From positions 1-33,010 of the forward strand of contig CAMYPV010000008.1 of the NCBI GenBank assembly GCA_947293975.1: a DNA stretch of 33,010 bases. Reading direction: 5' to 3'. The DNA is from an uncultured Ezakiella sp. (GTDB lineage Bacteria > Bacillota > Clostridia > Tissierellales > Peptoniphilaceae). Both the position numbers and the translations under genes were made by a program. Numbering within the stretch: the first letter of the stretch is position 1; each line of letters starts with the position of its first letter. This document shows positions 6,924 through 15,210 of this stretch, in pieces. The notes below the pieces were generated by a model. It was not told where the DNA came from. It was given only the letters and a program-made list of their open reading frames with translations, and ran no database searches.

Positions 6924-7951
6924 TTCACGGCGCCAATATTTTTAAATATCAAGGCGAGGGCAAGCTCATAGATTTTTCGAGCAATATAAATCCTTTGGGC
7001 GCGCCTAAGATTGTCTACGAAATCATCGAGCGCGATTTAAAAAACATCGAGCGCTATCCAGATATCGAGTATCGAAGATTATATGCGGATTTGTCAGAGG
7101 CTTTTGGCACCGAAAAACAGAATATTGCAATTGGAAATGGTGCAATCGAGCTTATCGACCGCATTATATCTGAACACGACAGAATTATTGTATTTGATCC
7201 GAGCTTTTCGGAGTACGAAATTCGTGCGAAAGTTTATGGCAAGGAATTTATTCACTTTGATTTAAAAGAAGATTTTTCAATTGATTTTGAGCGCTTAAAT
7301 AATTTTAAATTTAAAGACAAAGACTTACTAATAATCACAAACCCAAACAATCCAAACGGGAGACTTCTCACAGCTGATGAACATAAAAAGCTGATTGATT
7401 TAACAAATGAAAGCCAAGTTAACTTGATGCTTGACGAAGCGTTTATTGATTTTGTAGATGTAAATTACAATTCGCTTGAGTCTTTATCCGACAAAATTTA
7501 CGTGATAAGAGCGGCGACAAAATTCTACGCTCTGCCGGGTTTGAGGCTTGGCATACTATTTTCGTCAGAAAAGAACATCGAGCGCATTAGGGAACTTGTG
7601 CCGTCGTGGTCGGTGGGGTCACTGCTAGAAAATATTGGTGCGATTTTTAAGGACGAAGCATTTAAAAATAAAACGCGTAAATATATAAAGCGTGAGCGCG
7701 AGTTTTTGCTAAGCGAGCTTGCAAAATTTAAATCAATTAAGCCAGTAAAGAGCGACGCGGATTTTATTTTGATTGACTTAGGTGAAAACGCAGAAGAATA
7801 TATTTTTGAAGAATTTTTAAAGCATGACATACTTGTCAGAAAATGCAGCAGCTACAGAAATCTGGATGGAAATTTCATACGCATTGCTGTTAAAAGCCAC
7901 GGAAACAATTTAAAGCTGATAAATGCTTTGGAGGAAATTTTAAATGGATAG
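6920..7951 (+). CDS. cobD: L-threonine-O-3-phosphate decarboxylase (CobD type)
   Basis: A PLP enzyme making (R)-1-amino-2-propanol O-2-phosphate for the nucleotide loop; its product is the co-substrate of CbiB. The 343 residues form one fold-type I domain related to histidinol-phosphate aminotransferase. Markers are MIHGANIF and FSSNINPLG at the N-terminus, TNPNNPNGRLL, LDEAFIDF and the Schiff-base lysine K201 in RAATKFYALPGLRLG. The C-terminal arginine is in GNFIRIAVK. An in-frame upstream start at 6839 would lie inside cbiKL; the ATG at 6920, in an ATGA overlap with the cbiKL stop, restores the normal N-terminus. Histidinol-phosphate aminotransferase is the main alternative by fold, but the setting inside a cob operon decides for CobD. 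Confidence 0.92.
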   Translation: MIHGANIFKYQGEGKLIDFSSNINPLGAPKIVYEIIERDLKNIERYPDIEYRRLYADLSEAFGTEKQNIAIGNGAIELIDRIISEHDRIIVFDPSFSEYEIRAKVYGKEFIHFDLKEDFSIDFERLNNFKFKDKDLLIITNPNNPNGRLLTADEHKKLIDLTNESQVNLMLDEAFIDFVDVNYNSLESLSDKIYVIRAATKFYALPGLRLGILFSSEKNIERIRELVPSWSVGSLLENIGAIFKDEAFKNKTRKYIKREREFLLSELAKFKSIKPVKSDADFILIDLGENAEEYIFEEFLKHDILVRKCSSYRNLDGNFIRIAVKSHGNNLKLINALEEILNG

Positions 7952-9215
7952 AAGAATTATGATTGCAGCGCCCAGCTCAAACACAGGCAAGACATTTGTA
8001 ACGCTTGCACTTTTGCGTGCGATTGGCAGACGCGAGAAAGTGCGTGGCTACAAGGTTGGTCCCGATTATATTGACGCGGATTATCTGACGCACGCAAGCG
8101 GTGCGCCGGCAGAGAATTTAGATTTGTTTTTGATGGGCGAGGAAAATGTAAAGGCGGCACTAAGTGTTGACGGATTTAAAGTTATTGAGGGCGTAATGGG
8201 TTATTTTGATGGGCTTCAAAACACCTACGAATACTCGTGCTATGATGTTGCAAAGAGAACCGGCACGCCGACAATACTCGTGTATGAGCCAAAGGGCGAA
8301 TGCTTTACGGCAATTCCAAAGATAAAAGGCATGGTTGATTTTTCGAATGGACAGATTGTGGGCATCATCTTTAACAAGACGAGCCAAAAAATGCACGATC
8401 TTTTAAAGCCACAAATTGAAAAATACATTGGCATCAAAGTGTTGGGATATATTCCGATCGACGACAGATTGGATATAAAATCGAAAAATCAGGGGCTGCT
8501 GCTTCCAGATGAAATTCACGATTTTAACAATGTGCTTGACGTTGCAAGCGAACTTGTGTGTCATCACTTGGACTTTGACGAATTGTACCGACTTGCAGAA
8601 TGCGAGCCATTAAACACGAAGAGCAATTTGCCAGATGATATTTCGTACAAAATTGCCTATGCGCATGATGAAGCGTTTCCGTTTTTTTATAATTTTAAAC
8701 TACGAGACAAGTTTACAGAGTTTTCGCCAATACACGACGAAAAAATTCCAGAATGCGATTTGCTCTTAGTTGGCGGAGGATATCCTGAGGATTATATAAA
8801 AGAGCTTGCAAAGAATAAATCCATGTTAGAGTCGATTAGATCGTATGTGGAGAATGGTGGCAAGGCGATTTTTTATGGTGGCGGCTTGATGTATGCTGCT
8901 GATAAATTTGAAAATAAAAAAATGCTTGGCATATTTAAGGGCGAGGCGAAGATGACAAAGCGTCTGCAAAACTTTGGCTACGCAGATATGTGTGTAAAGG
9001 AAGACATTGGCTTTGCAAAAAAAGGCGAGATTTTAAAGGCGCGTGAATTTCACCGCGGAATTTTTGAAAGCGATTTGCCAACGATTTTTAAAATCACAAA
9101 GCCAGGCACAGACAGAGTATGGGAAGACGGTTACAGTTACAAAAACTGTTACGGATTTTTTGGACATTTTCATCCATCGTTGTGGATTGAAAGACTAATT
9201 GATTTTATAAAGTGA
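7944..9215 (+). CDS. cbiA: Cobyrinic acid a,c-diamide synthase with a substituted GATase nucleophile
   Basis: CbiA amidates side chains a and c of cobyrinic acid (cobalt form) using ATP and, normally, glutamine. The 423 residues are close to the family norm. The ATPase domain has the P-loop APSSNTGKT, GPDYIDADYLTHASG, LDLFLM and EGVMGYFDGL. The C-terminal GATase domain begins near residue 235 (IAYAHDEAFPFFY), with SPIHDEKIPECD and LLLVGGGYPEDY. Where the family has AECGGLMY, this protein has FYGGGLMY: the nucleophilic cysteine is Gly312 (codon GGT, 8877-8879) and the preceding Glu is Tyr. The later EFH motif and the final His pair (H408, H410 in GHFH) are kept. ATP-dependent amidation may persist, but glutamine hydrolysis should not. 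The start at 7944 overlaps cobD by 8 bases and has a GGAGG site. Confidence 0.92.
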   Translation: MDRRIMIAAPSSNTGKTFVTLALLRAIGRREKVRGYKVGPDYIDADYLTHASGAPAENLDLFLMGEENVKAALSVDGFKVIEGVMGYFDGLQNTYEYSCYDVAKRTGTPTILVYEPKGECFTAIPKIKGMVDFSNGQIVGIIFNKTSQKMHDLLKPQIEKYIGIKVLGYIPIDDRLDIKSKNQGLLLPDEIHDFNNVLDVASELVCHHLDFDELYRLAECEPLNTKSNLPDDISYKIAYAHDEAFPFFYNFKLRDKFTEFSPIHDEKIPECDLLLVGGGYPEDYIKELAKNKSMLESIRSYVENGGKAIFYGGGLMYAADKFENKKMLGIFKGEAKMTKRLQNFGYADMCVKEDIGFAKKGEILKAREFHRGIFESDLPTIFKITKPGTDRVWEDGYSYKNCYGFFGHFHPSLWIERLIDFIK

Positions 9216-9221
9216 GGAATT

Positions 9222-9860
9222 ATGTATATTAAAAAACCAATGGAAATTGAAAATAAATCGATGGATATTATTGATGAGAGTTTAAAGGATGTTCATTTTG
9301 ACGAAAACGAGCTTGACATAGTAAGGCGTATGATACACACAACTGGCGACGTGGAATATCGTCATATTATTAAATTTAAAAACGATTTTGTGAATTCAGC
9401 GCTTAAAGGAATTAATTCGGGCGGAATGATTTATTCGGACACAAATATGATTGTCTCTGGCGTAAATAAACCTGCGCTTAAAAATTCTGGCTGCGAAATC
9501 TTGACACTTGTAAGCGAGCCAGAGATTGCAAAGATTGCAAAGGAGAGAAGCACGACGAGAAGTCTTGTTGCAATTGAAGAGGCTGTAAAGCGTGGCATCA
9601 GAATGTTTGCAATTGGAAATGCTCCGACGGCGCTCTTTAGACTTATCGAGCTGATTAACGAGGGCAAGTGCGATCCGTTATTTGTAATCGGTGTGCCTGT
9701 TGGTTTTGTCGGCGCGGCTGAATCAAAAGAGGCGTTAAGAGAGGTTGATGTGCCACAAATTACAACTGTCGGCACAAAGGGCGGCTCTAATGTCGCAGCG
9801 TCTGTTATAAATGCGATTTTGTACGAAACTAACAGACAAGACATCTACGCAACAAGATAA
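9222..9860 (+). CDS. cbiC: Cobalt-precorrin-8 methylmutase
   Basis: Moves the C11 methyl group to C12, converting cobalt-precorrin-8 to cobyrinic acid. The 212 residues match the family. The catalytic histidine is H39 in RRMIHTTGDVEY. GINSGGMIYSDTNMIVSG, ERSTTRSLVAIEEAV, FAIGNAPTALFRL and PVGFVGAAESKEAL are strong family stretches. The ATG at 9222 follows a GAGGAAT site seven bases after the cbiA stop. Confidence 0.95.
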   Translation: MYIKKPMEIENKSMDIIDESLKDVHFDENELDIVRRMIHTTGDVEYRHIIKFKNDFVNSALKGINSGGMIYSDTNMIVSGVNKPALKNSGCEILTLVSEPEIAKIAKERSTTRSLVAIEEAVKRGIRMFAIGNAPTALFRLIELINEGKCDPLFVIGVPVGFVGAAESKEALREVDVPQITTVGTKGGSNVAASVINAILYETNRQDIYATR

Positions 9861-10912
9861 TGGATATTTATGAAAATGGATTGAGGCTTGGTTACACCAC
9901 AGGCACGTGTGCTGCCGGTGCGAGCTACGCCGCGGCGCTTTTACTCGAGGGCGACCCGAGAGATGAGATAAAGCTCATGACACCTGCGGGCATTGAGGTC
10001 GACTTAAAGGTTTTGGATCTTCACATGGAAGGCGAGTGGGCGTTTGCGGCAATCAAGAAGGATGCTGGCGATGACCCTGATGTGACAGATGGCATTGTGA
10101 TTTATTCAAAGCTCAGAAAAGTTGAAGGTGAAACCACGATTGACGGTGGCGTAGGCATTGGCACGATCACAAAAAAAGGTCTGTTTGGAGAGCTTGGCGA
10201 AAAGGCGATCAATCCCGTACCGAAGAAGATGATTAGAGAGGCTGTGGCTGCTGTGAGCGACGATAATTATGAAATAATAATCTTCGTGCCAGACGGCGAG
10301 GTTATAGGCAGACGCACCTACAACGAAAATCTTGGAATAGTTGGGGGCATTTCGATTATCGGTTCGACTGGCATCGTGCATCCGATGAGTGAAGACGCAC
10401 TCTTAAAGACGATTAAGCTTGAGGTAAATGTTGTTAAGGAAGAGCATGGACTTAATGACATAATGCTTGTGCCGGGAAATTACGGCGAGAAGATGCGCGA
10501 AAAATATCGCATTGATCTTCCGCATGTGCAGATGTCAAATTACATTGGCGACGCACTTAAATACGCTTATGAGGCTGGCTTTAGAAATATAACGCTGCTT
10601 GGTCATATCGGAAAATTTTCAAAACTATCGCTCGGAATTTTTAACACGCACAGCAAAAATTGCGACACTAGAATGGAAGCGTTCGTGTATTATTTATTTA
10701 TGATTGGTGCGCCACGAGATTTTATTATGAAAATTTCTACGATGAATACCGCTGAAGAGGCGATGAATCTCTGCGTGCAAAATGGATACGCTAGTGCGAT
10801 TTTAGAGATGCAAAAAGGCGCGGAGGCACGTATCAAGAGATATTTAAAAGACGACAGCTTAAATATAAAGGTGCATATTTATTCGATGGAAGGGGGACTT
10901 ATTTATGATTGA
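9860..10912 (+). CDS. cbiD: Cobalt-precorrin-5B C1-methyltransferase
   Basis: S-adenosylmethionine-dependent methylation at C1, the anaerobic counterpart of CobF. The 350 residues are normal for CbiD. The diagnostic N-terminal LGYTTGTCAAGASYAAALLL is present, followed by KKDAGDDPDVTDG, GVGIGTITKKGL, AINPVPKKMI and, in the C-terminal half, LLGHIGKFSKLS and NTHSKNCDTRME. The start shares its first base with the last base of the cbiC stop (TAATG). Confidence 0.95.
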   Translation: MDIYENGLRLGYTTGTCAAGASYAAALLLEGDPRDEIKLMTPAGIEVDLKVLDLHMEGEWAFAAIKKDAGDDPDVTDGIVIYSKLRKVEGETTIDGGVGIGTITKKGLFGELGEKAINPVPKKMIREAVAAVSDDNYEIIIFVPDGEVIGRRTYNENLGIVGGISIIGSTGIVHPMSEDALLKTIKLEVNVVKEEHGLNDIMLVPGNYGEKMREKYRIDLPHVQMSNYIGDALKYAYEAGFRNITLLGHIGKFSKLSLGIFNTHSKNCDTRMEAFVYYLFMIGAPRDFIMKISTMNTAEEAMNLCVQNGYASAILEMQKGAEARIKRYLKDDSLNIKVHIYSMEGGLIYD

Positions 10913-11477
10913 TGTTGCTGGAATTGGCCCGGGCAATCCGAATTTGATCACGCTTGAGGTAATTGAAAAAATTAAATCTGCAAAAAAAGTTCTCGCATTC
11001 AAAAGAGTCAAGGAAACTTTGTCACATATTAGAGAGGACATAATCGAGATTAAAACTCTGTCGGTTGTAGATGACTACAAAGCTGAAGACGCGCTTGTGC
11101 TTGCGTCGGGCGACCCGATGTTCTATGGCATCACTGAGTATATAAAAAAATTAGGTGTGCTTGGAAATGTGTACACAGGCATTTCGTCCATTCAGTACAT
11201 GGCTGCAAAAATTAAAACCAGCTGGCACGAGATGGATCTTGTGAGCGTGCATGGCCGCGAGTACGATCTTTCAAAAATAAATAGGTCGACGATTTTTTTG
11301 ACCGACAAAGTTATGACGCCAAATCGAATATCGCTTGAACTTGCAAAGCTAAATATCAGCGGCGAAGTGATTGCAGGATACAATTTGAGTTATCCTGATG
11401 AGTTTATAACGAGATTTAAAATTGGAGAGGAAGGCGAGTCGCGAGGCGCACTTGCTGTTTGTGTGGTGATAATATGA
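10905..11477 (+). CDS. cbiE: Cobalt-precorrin-7 C5-methyltransferase subunit
   Basis: A tetrapyrrole methylase domain of 190 residues that methylates C5. It begins with VAGIGPGNPNLITLEV (the glycine-rich first strand), followed by VLASGDPMFYGI and HGREYDL. It works next to CbiT; the two are fused as CobL in aerobic organisms but separate here, overlapping by four bases. It overlaps cbiD by eight bases, with a GGGGG site inside the cbiD 3' end. Confidence 0.93.
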   Translation: MIDVAGIGPGNPNLITLEVIEKIKSAKKVLAFKRVKETLSHIREDIIEIKTLSVVDDYKAEDALVLASGDPMFYGITEYIKKLGVLGNVYTGISSIQYMAAKIKTSWHEMDLVSVHGREYDLSKINRSTIFLTDKVMTPNRISLELAKLNISGEVIAGYNLSYPDEFITRFKIGEEGESRGALAVCVVII

Positions 11478-12016
11478 GAGCAATTGAAGACGATAGATTT
11501 ATAAGAGGAGATGTGCCGATGACGAAGCGCGATGTGCGTGTGTACATCATGGATGCGCTCGATATAAAAGAGGGCGACAATTTTTTGGACATCGGTGCAG
11601 GCACAGGTTCAGTTACGATCGAAGCTGCGCTTAGAGGTGCAAGAGCAACGGCAATCGAAACGGTTGAAGAGGGAATTCATCTTATAAACAAAAACGCAGA
11701 GAATTTTGGCGTTAAAATAAATACGATTAATAGCATGGCACCGGACGGAATACCGAACGAGAAATTTGACAAAATTTTTATCGGCGGAAGCAGGGGCAAG
11801 CTTGAAGAGCTAATTGAAATTTCGCACGATAGATTAAACGACGGCGGCGTGATTGCGATGAGCTTTATTCTTTTAAAAAATGTTGGCGTGGCACAGGAAG
11901 TTATGAAGCGATTGTTTAAGTCGGTTGAGATTACGCTTGTACAAACGGCGAATGTGGATAGAATTGGAATGATGAGGGGCAACAATCCCATTTTTATAAT
12001 AAGAGGTGTTAAATGA
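11474..12016 (+). CDS. cbiT: Cobalt-precorrin-6B C15-methyltransferase (decarboxylating)
   Basis: A class I Rossmann-fold methyltransferase that methylates C15 and decarboxylates the C12 acetate. The 180 residues match CbiT. The N-terminal DDRFIRGDVPMTKRDVR is diagnostic; the S-adenosylmethionine loop is FLDIGAGTGSVTIEAA, followed by ATAIE and the FIGGSRGKLEEL stretch. The ATG at 11474, in the ATGA overlap with cbiE, is chosen over an in-frame TTG at 11459, which would add five residues with no family match. Confidence 0.93.
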   Translation: MRAIEDDRFIRGDVPMTKRDVRVYIMDALDIKEGDNFLDIGAGTGSVTIEAALRGARATAIETVEEGIHLINKNAENFGVKINTINSMAPDGIPNEKFDKIFIGGSRGKLEELIEISHDRLNDGGVIAMSFILLKNVGVAQEVMKRLFKSVEITLVQTANVDRIGMMRGNNPIFIIRGVK

Positions 12017-12762
12017 TTTATTTTGTTGGAGCAGGCCCAGGCGCTGTTGATTTGATAACATTAAAGGGTAGAGACTTGCTCGAGAAGGCGGACGTGGTAA
12101 TTTATGCTGGCAGCCTTGTGCCAAAGGAGCATTTGGATTTTTGTAAGCCTGGCACAGAAAAATACAATTCTGCCGAGATGAATTTGGGCGAAGTTATGGA
12201 CGTAATGCTAAGGGCAAATGCCGAGGGCAAAGAGATTGTGCGTCTGCACACAGGAGATCCCAGCATATACGGGGCGATCGGCGAGCAGATGAGAGAGCTT
12301 GACAAGCACAATATTGAATACGAAGTTGTGCCGGGCGTTTCGAGTTTTGTGGCGGCAAATGCAGCGGTCAAAAAAGAAATGACACTTCCAGGTGTTAGTC
12401 AGACGATTATTTTAACAAGAATTAGCGGCAGGACTCCAGTTCCAGAAAAGGAAGAGCTTAGAAAACTTGCTAGCCATCGTGCAAGCATGGCGATATTTTT
12501 GTCGGTGCAAAAAATCGGCGAGGTTGTGGACGAACTCTTGACGGCGTACAGCGAAGACACACCAATTGCAATTGTGTACCGCGCAACATGGGACGATCAA
12601 AAAATCGTTAAAGGCACGCTAAAGAATATCGAATCAAAAGTAAAAGAAGCAGGCATAAATCGTCAGGCGCAAATTCTTGTGGGAGATTTTTTGGACACTG
12701 ATTTTGAATTCTCAAAATTATACGACGAAAGTTTCACAACGGGATATCGTGATGGCAAATAA
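12013..12762 (+). CDS. cbiF: Cobalt-precorrin-4 C11-methyltransferase
   Basis: A tetrapyrrole methylase of 249 residues that methylates C11. The N-terminus YFVGAGPGAVDLITLKG and YAGSLVP are the CbiF/CobM signature. LHTGDPSIYGAIGEQM and VPGVSSFVAANAAV follow, then the TRISGRTPVP stretch of this subfamily. ATGA overlap with the cbiT stop. Confidence 0.95.
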   Translation: MIYFVGAGPGAVDLITLKGRDLLEKADVVIYAGSLVPKEHLDFCKPGTEKYNSAEMNLGEVMDVMLRANAEGKEIVRLHTGDPSIYGAIGEQMRELDKHNIEYEVVPGVSSFVAANAAVKKEMTLPGVSQTIILTRISGRTPVPEKEELRKLASHRASMAIFLSVQKIGEVVDELLTAYSEDTPIAIVYRATWDDQKIVKGTLKNIESKVKEAGINRQAQILVGDFLDTDFEFSKLYDESFTTGYRDGK

Positions 12763-13723
12763 TAAACTTGCAGTCCTTGCATTTACCGATGGCGCAAAAA
12801 ATCTTGCAAATCGCATCCGATTAAAGGGTGATTATTTTTACAACAAGGATCAAAAGATTAAGCCGCAGATGGCGCGCATAATGCGCGAGTACAATACGAT
12901 TGTGTTTATATCGGCGGCGGGCATTGCGGTGAGATATATTGCGCCGTTTATCAAGACCAAGGATGTTGACCCGGCGGTCATCGTGATTGATGAGAGCGGC
13001 AAATTTGTTATATCGCTATTGTCTGGCCATTTGGGTGGAGCAAACGAGATAGCCGAGAAAATCGCGGAAAAAATCGGTGGCACAGCGGTCATTACAACTG
13101 CGAGCGACAGATTAAATGTGCCGGCGATTGATATGTTTGCAAAGGCGAACAATCTTATAATCGAAGACCTAAAGACGATTGCGCCTGTGATGGGGCGAGT
13201 TGTCGAGGGCAAGTGGATTTATTATTCGACAAACACAAAGTTGAAATACGATTATGATTTTGTAACCAACGACATAAATAAATCCGAGGCGGCGCTTGTT
13301 GTTGGCGACTATTACATCAACACAGATTTGCCGACGACTTATTTGAGGCCGCTTGACTTAAATGTGGGCGTGGGTGCAAAGCGTGGCAAAACTTTTGAAG
13401 AGATTTATACGGCGCTTAAAAACGCATTTGACAACGCAAAGCTTTCGTTAAAATCAATTGCTGAGTTTAGATCGATTGACATAAAGAAAGACGAGGCGGG
13501 AATTATTGAGCTTGCAGATTTTTTTAACAGAAAATTTGTTTGCTATGACGCCGAGACATTAAAAAAGGTAGAGGGTGATTTTAAAACGAGCGAATTCGTT
13601 TCAAAGATTACTGGCGTCGACTCTGTGAGTTCACGCGCGGCGATGATTGGCTCTGATGAGCTGATTGTGGATAAATATGTCGAGGATGGTGTTACCATTT
13701 CGATTGCACGAAAAAAATTATAA
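12752..13723 (+). CDS. cbiG: Cobalt-precorrin-5A hydrolase
   Basis: Opens the delta-lactone of cobalt-precorrin-5A and releases acetaldehyde, the ring-contraction step special to the anaerobic route. The 323 residues match CbiG with its N-terminal (about 1-80), middle and C-terminal domains. Key stretches are ISAAGIAVRYIAPF, SGKFVISLLSGHLGGAN, TTASDRLNVPAID and, in the C-terminal domain, NVGVGAKRGKTFEEI and SSRAAMIGS. The start is the ATG at 12752, an 11-base overlap with cbiF; an in-frame start at 12677 is deep inside cbiF and lacks similarity. The Shine-Dalgarno is weak, so translation probably relies on coupling. Confidence 0.93.
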   Translation: MANNKLAVLAFTDGAKNLANRIRLKGDYFYNKDQKIKPQMARIMREYNTIVFISAAGIAVRYIAPFIKTKDVDPAVIVIDESGKFVISLLSGHLGGANEIAEKIAEKIGGTAVITTASDRLNVPAIDMFAKANNLIIEDLKTIAPVMGRVVEGKWIYYSTNTKLKYDYDFVTNDINKSEAALVVGDYYINTDLPTTYLRPLDLNVGVGAKRGKTFEEIYTALKNAFDNAKLSLKSIAEFRSIDIKKDEAGIIELADFFNRKFVCYDAETLKKVEGDFKTSEFVSKITGVDSVSSRAAMIGSDELIVDKYVEDGVTISIARKKL

Positions 13724-13732
13724 GGAGTTATT

Positions 13733-14464
13733 ATGAAATTATATGTAATTGGCATTGGACCAGGCGGAATTGGACGCATGACAAACGAGGCGATTGATGC
13801 AATCAAGTCTTCGAATGCAGTTGTGGGTTACAAACCTTATTTGGAATATGTAGAGGAATTTTTGGATGGCAAAGAGACATTTTCGACAGGTATGACTGGC
13901 GAGATTGAAAGATGCAATCACGCAATTGATTTGTGTGAGTCGGGCAAAGTTGTGTCTGTGCTATCAACGGGAGACGCAGGACTGTACGGAATGGCGGGGC
14001 CAATTTTTGAACTCGTAAACGAGAGAAATAGCAATATCGAAGTTGTGGTTGTTCCGGGAGTTAGTGCGCAATTTTCTGCAGCGGCAGATTTGGGTGCACC
14101 ACTCATGCATGACACAGCGACGATTTCGCTTTCAGACTTGCTGACTCCGTACGATTTAATTATGAAGAGAGTTGAACTTGCAGCTGAGGGGGATTTTGTA
14201 ATCGCACTTTACAATCCACGCTCAAAGACAAGAAAAGATCATTTAAAAAATGCATTTGATTTGATCAAAAAGCACAGATCAGGCAAAACTCCAGTGGGCA
14301 TCGTGAAGGACTCTGGACGTCCAGGCACAGAAGTTACAATCACAAGCCTTGATGAAATTGATTACGAAATGGTCGATATGAAGACGATTGTAATTGTCGG
14401 AAACTCTTCAACAAAAATTTTAAACGGCAAAATGGTTACGCCAAGGGGTTACGAAAATAAATGA
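13733..14464 (+). CDS. cbiH: Cobalt-factor-III C17-methyltransferase (ring contraction)
   Basis: A tetrapyrrole methylase of 243 residues that methylates C17 and forms the contracted ring lactone, whose product is the substrate line of CbiG. The family core is IGIGPGGIGRMTNEAIDAI, VVGYKPYLEYV, STGDAGLYGMAG, VPGVSAQFSAAADLGAPLMHD, ISLSDLLTPY and LYNPRSKTRK. The start has an AAGGAG site nine bases after cbiG. Some CbiH proteins carry an extra iron-sulfur C-terminal domain; this one does not. Confidence 0.94.
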   Translation: MKLYVIGIGPGGIGRMTNEAIDAIKSSNAVVGYKPYLEYVEEFLDGKETFSTGMTGEIERCNHAIDLCESGKVVSVLSTGDAGLYGMAGPIFELVNERNSNIEVVVVPGVSAQFSAAADLGAPLMHDTATISLSDLLTPYDLIMKRVELAAEGDFVIALYNPRSKTRKDHLKNAFDLIKKHRSGKTPVGIVKDSGRPGTEVTITSLDEIDYEMVDMKTIVIVGNSSTKILNGKMVTPRGYENK

Positions 14465-15210
14465 TTTGGATTGCAGGCGGCACGCACGAAACGCGTGAGC
14501 TTTTGGAAATTCTAAAAAAATACGACGACATTTTAATAACGGTCGCCACTGACGAAGGCGCAGAGTTTTTGCCAGATGACGCAAATGTTTTGGTTGGGCC
14601 GGTGCTTCGAGAAACTATACCCGACTTTGTAAGGACGCATAATATCGACATGATAATCGACCTTACGCATCCGTTTGCCGATCGAATCACCGAGAGCCTT
14701 AGAATGATGTCTGACAGGCTCGAGCTGCCGCTTGTGCGTTTTGTGCGTGGCAAAAAAACTGTTGAGGACGACAGGATTATCTACGCAGAGGACTATGAAG
14801 ACGCATTTAGAATTGTAAATCAATTAAAGGGCGTGTTCTTTTTTGCGACTGGGTCGAAGCGTGCAGACGAATTTATAAAGGTGAGAAATGACAATCGCTT
14901 TGTGTTTAGAATTTTGCCGGCAGTTTCAAGCGTGGAATTTTTGGCGAAAAACGGCGTGAAGATCAACGACATAATTGCGATGGTGGGGCCATTTAGCTAT
15001 GAGTTAAACGTCGCCATGATGAAGTCTGTTAATGCTGATTATCTCGTCACAAAGGACAGCGGTACGGGTAGCGGCACAGACGAAAAATTAAATGCGGCGC
15101 TTGACATTGGCGTAAAGCCGATTGTGATTAAGCGTAATATTGAAGAAGGCGAGAGCTTGGAAGAAATTGCAAAGATCATAGAGGTGCATCGTGCTAGAAA
15201 AAATAATTAG
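14461..15210 (+). CDS. cbiJ: Cobalt-precorrin-6A reductase
   Basis: NAD(P)H-dependent reduction of the macrocycle of cobalt-precorrin-6A. The 249 residues match CbiJ/CobK: IWIAGGTHETRELLEIL at the N-terminus, IDMIIDLTHPFADRITESL, VRFVRGKKT, FFATGSKRADEF and ITAMVGPFS-like IIAMVGPFSYELNV, then LVTKDSGTGSGTDEKLNAA. ATGA overlap with cbiH; its 3' end overlaps cobT by 20 bases. Confidence 0.93.
   Translation: MIWIAGGTHETRELLEILKKYDDILITVATDEGAEFLPDDANVLVGPVLRETIPDFVRTHNIDMIIDLTHPFADRITESLRMMSDRLELPLVRFVRGKKTVEDDRIIYAEDYEDAFRIVNQLKGVFFFATGSKRADEFIKVRNDNRFVFRILPAVSSVEFLAKNGVKINDIIAMVGPFSYELNVAMMKSVNADYLVTKDSGTGSGTDEKLNAALDIGVKPIVIKRNIEEGESLEEIAKIIEVHRARKNN

Noticed and set aside
9123..9215. Possible loss of the catalytic histidine at the end of CbiA
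   Set aside because: Aligning the C-terminal GHFH with the family HLH keeps both histidines, so only the cysteine loss is claimed.
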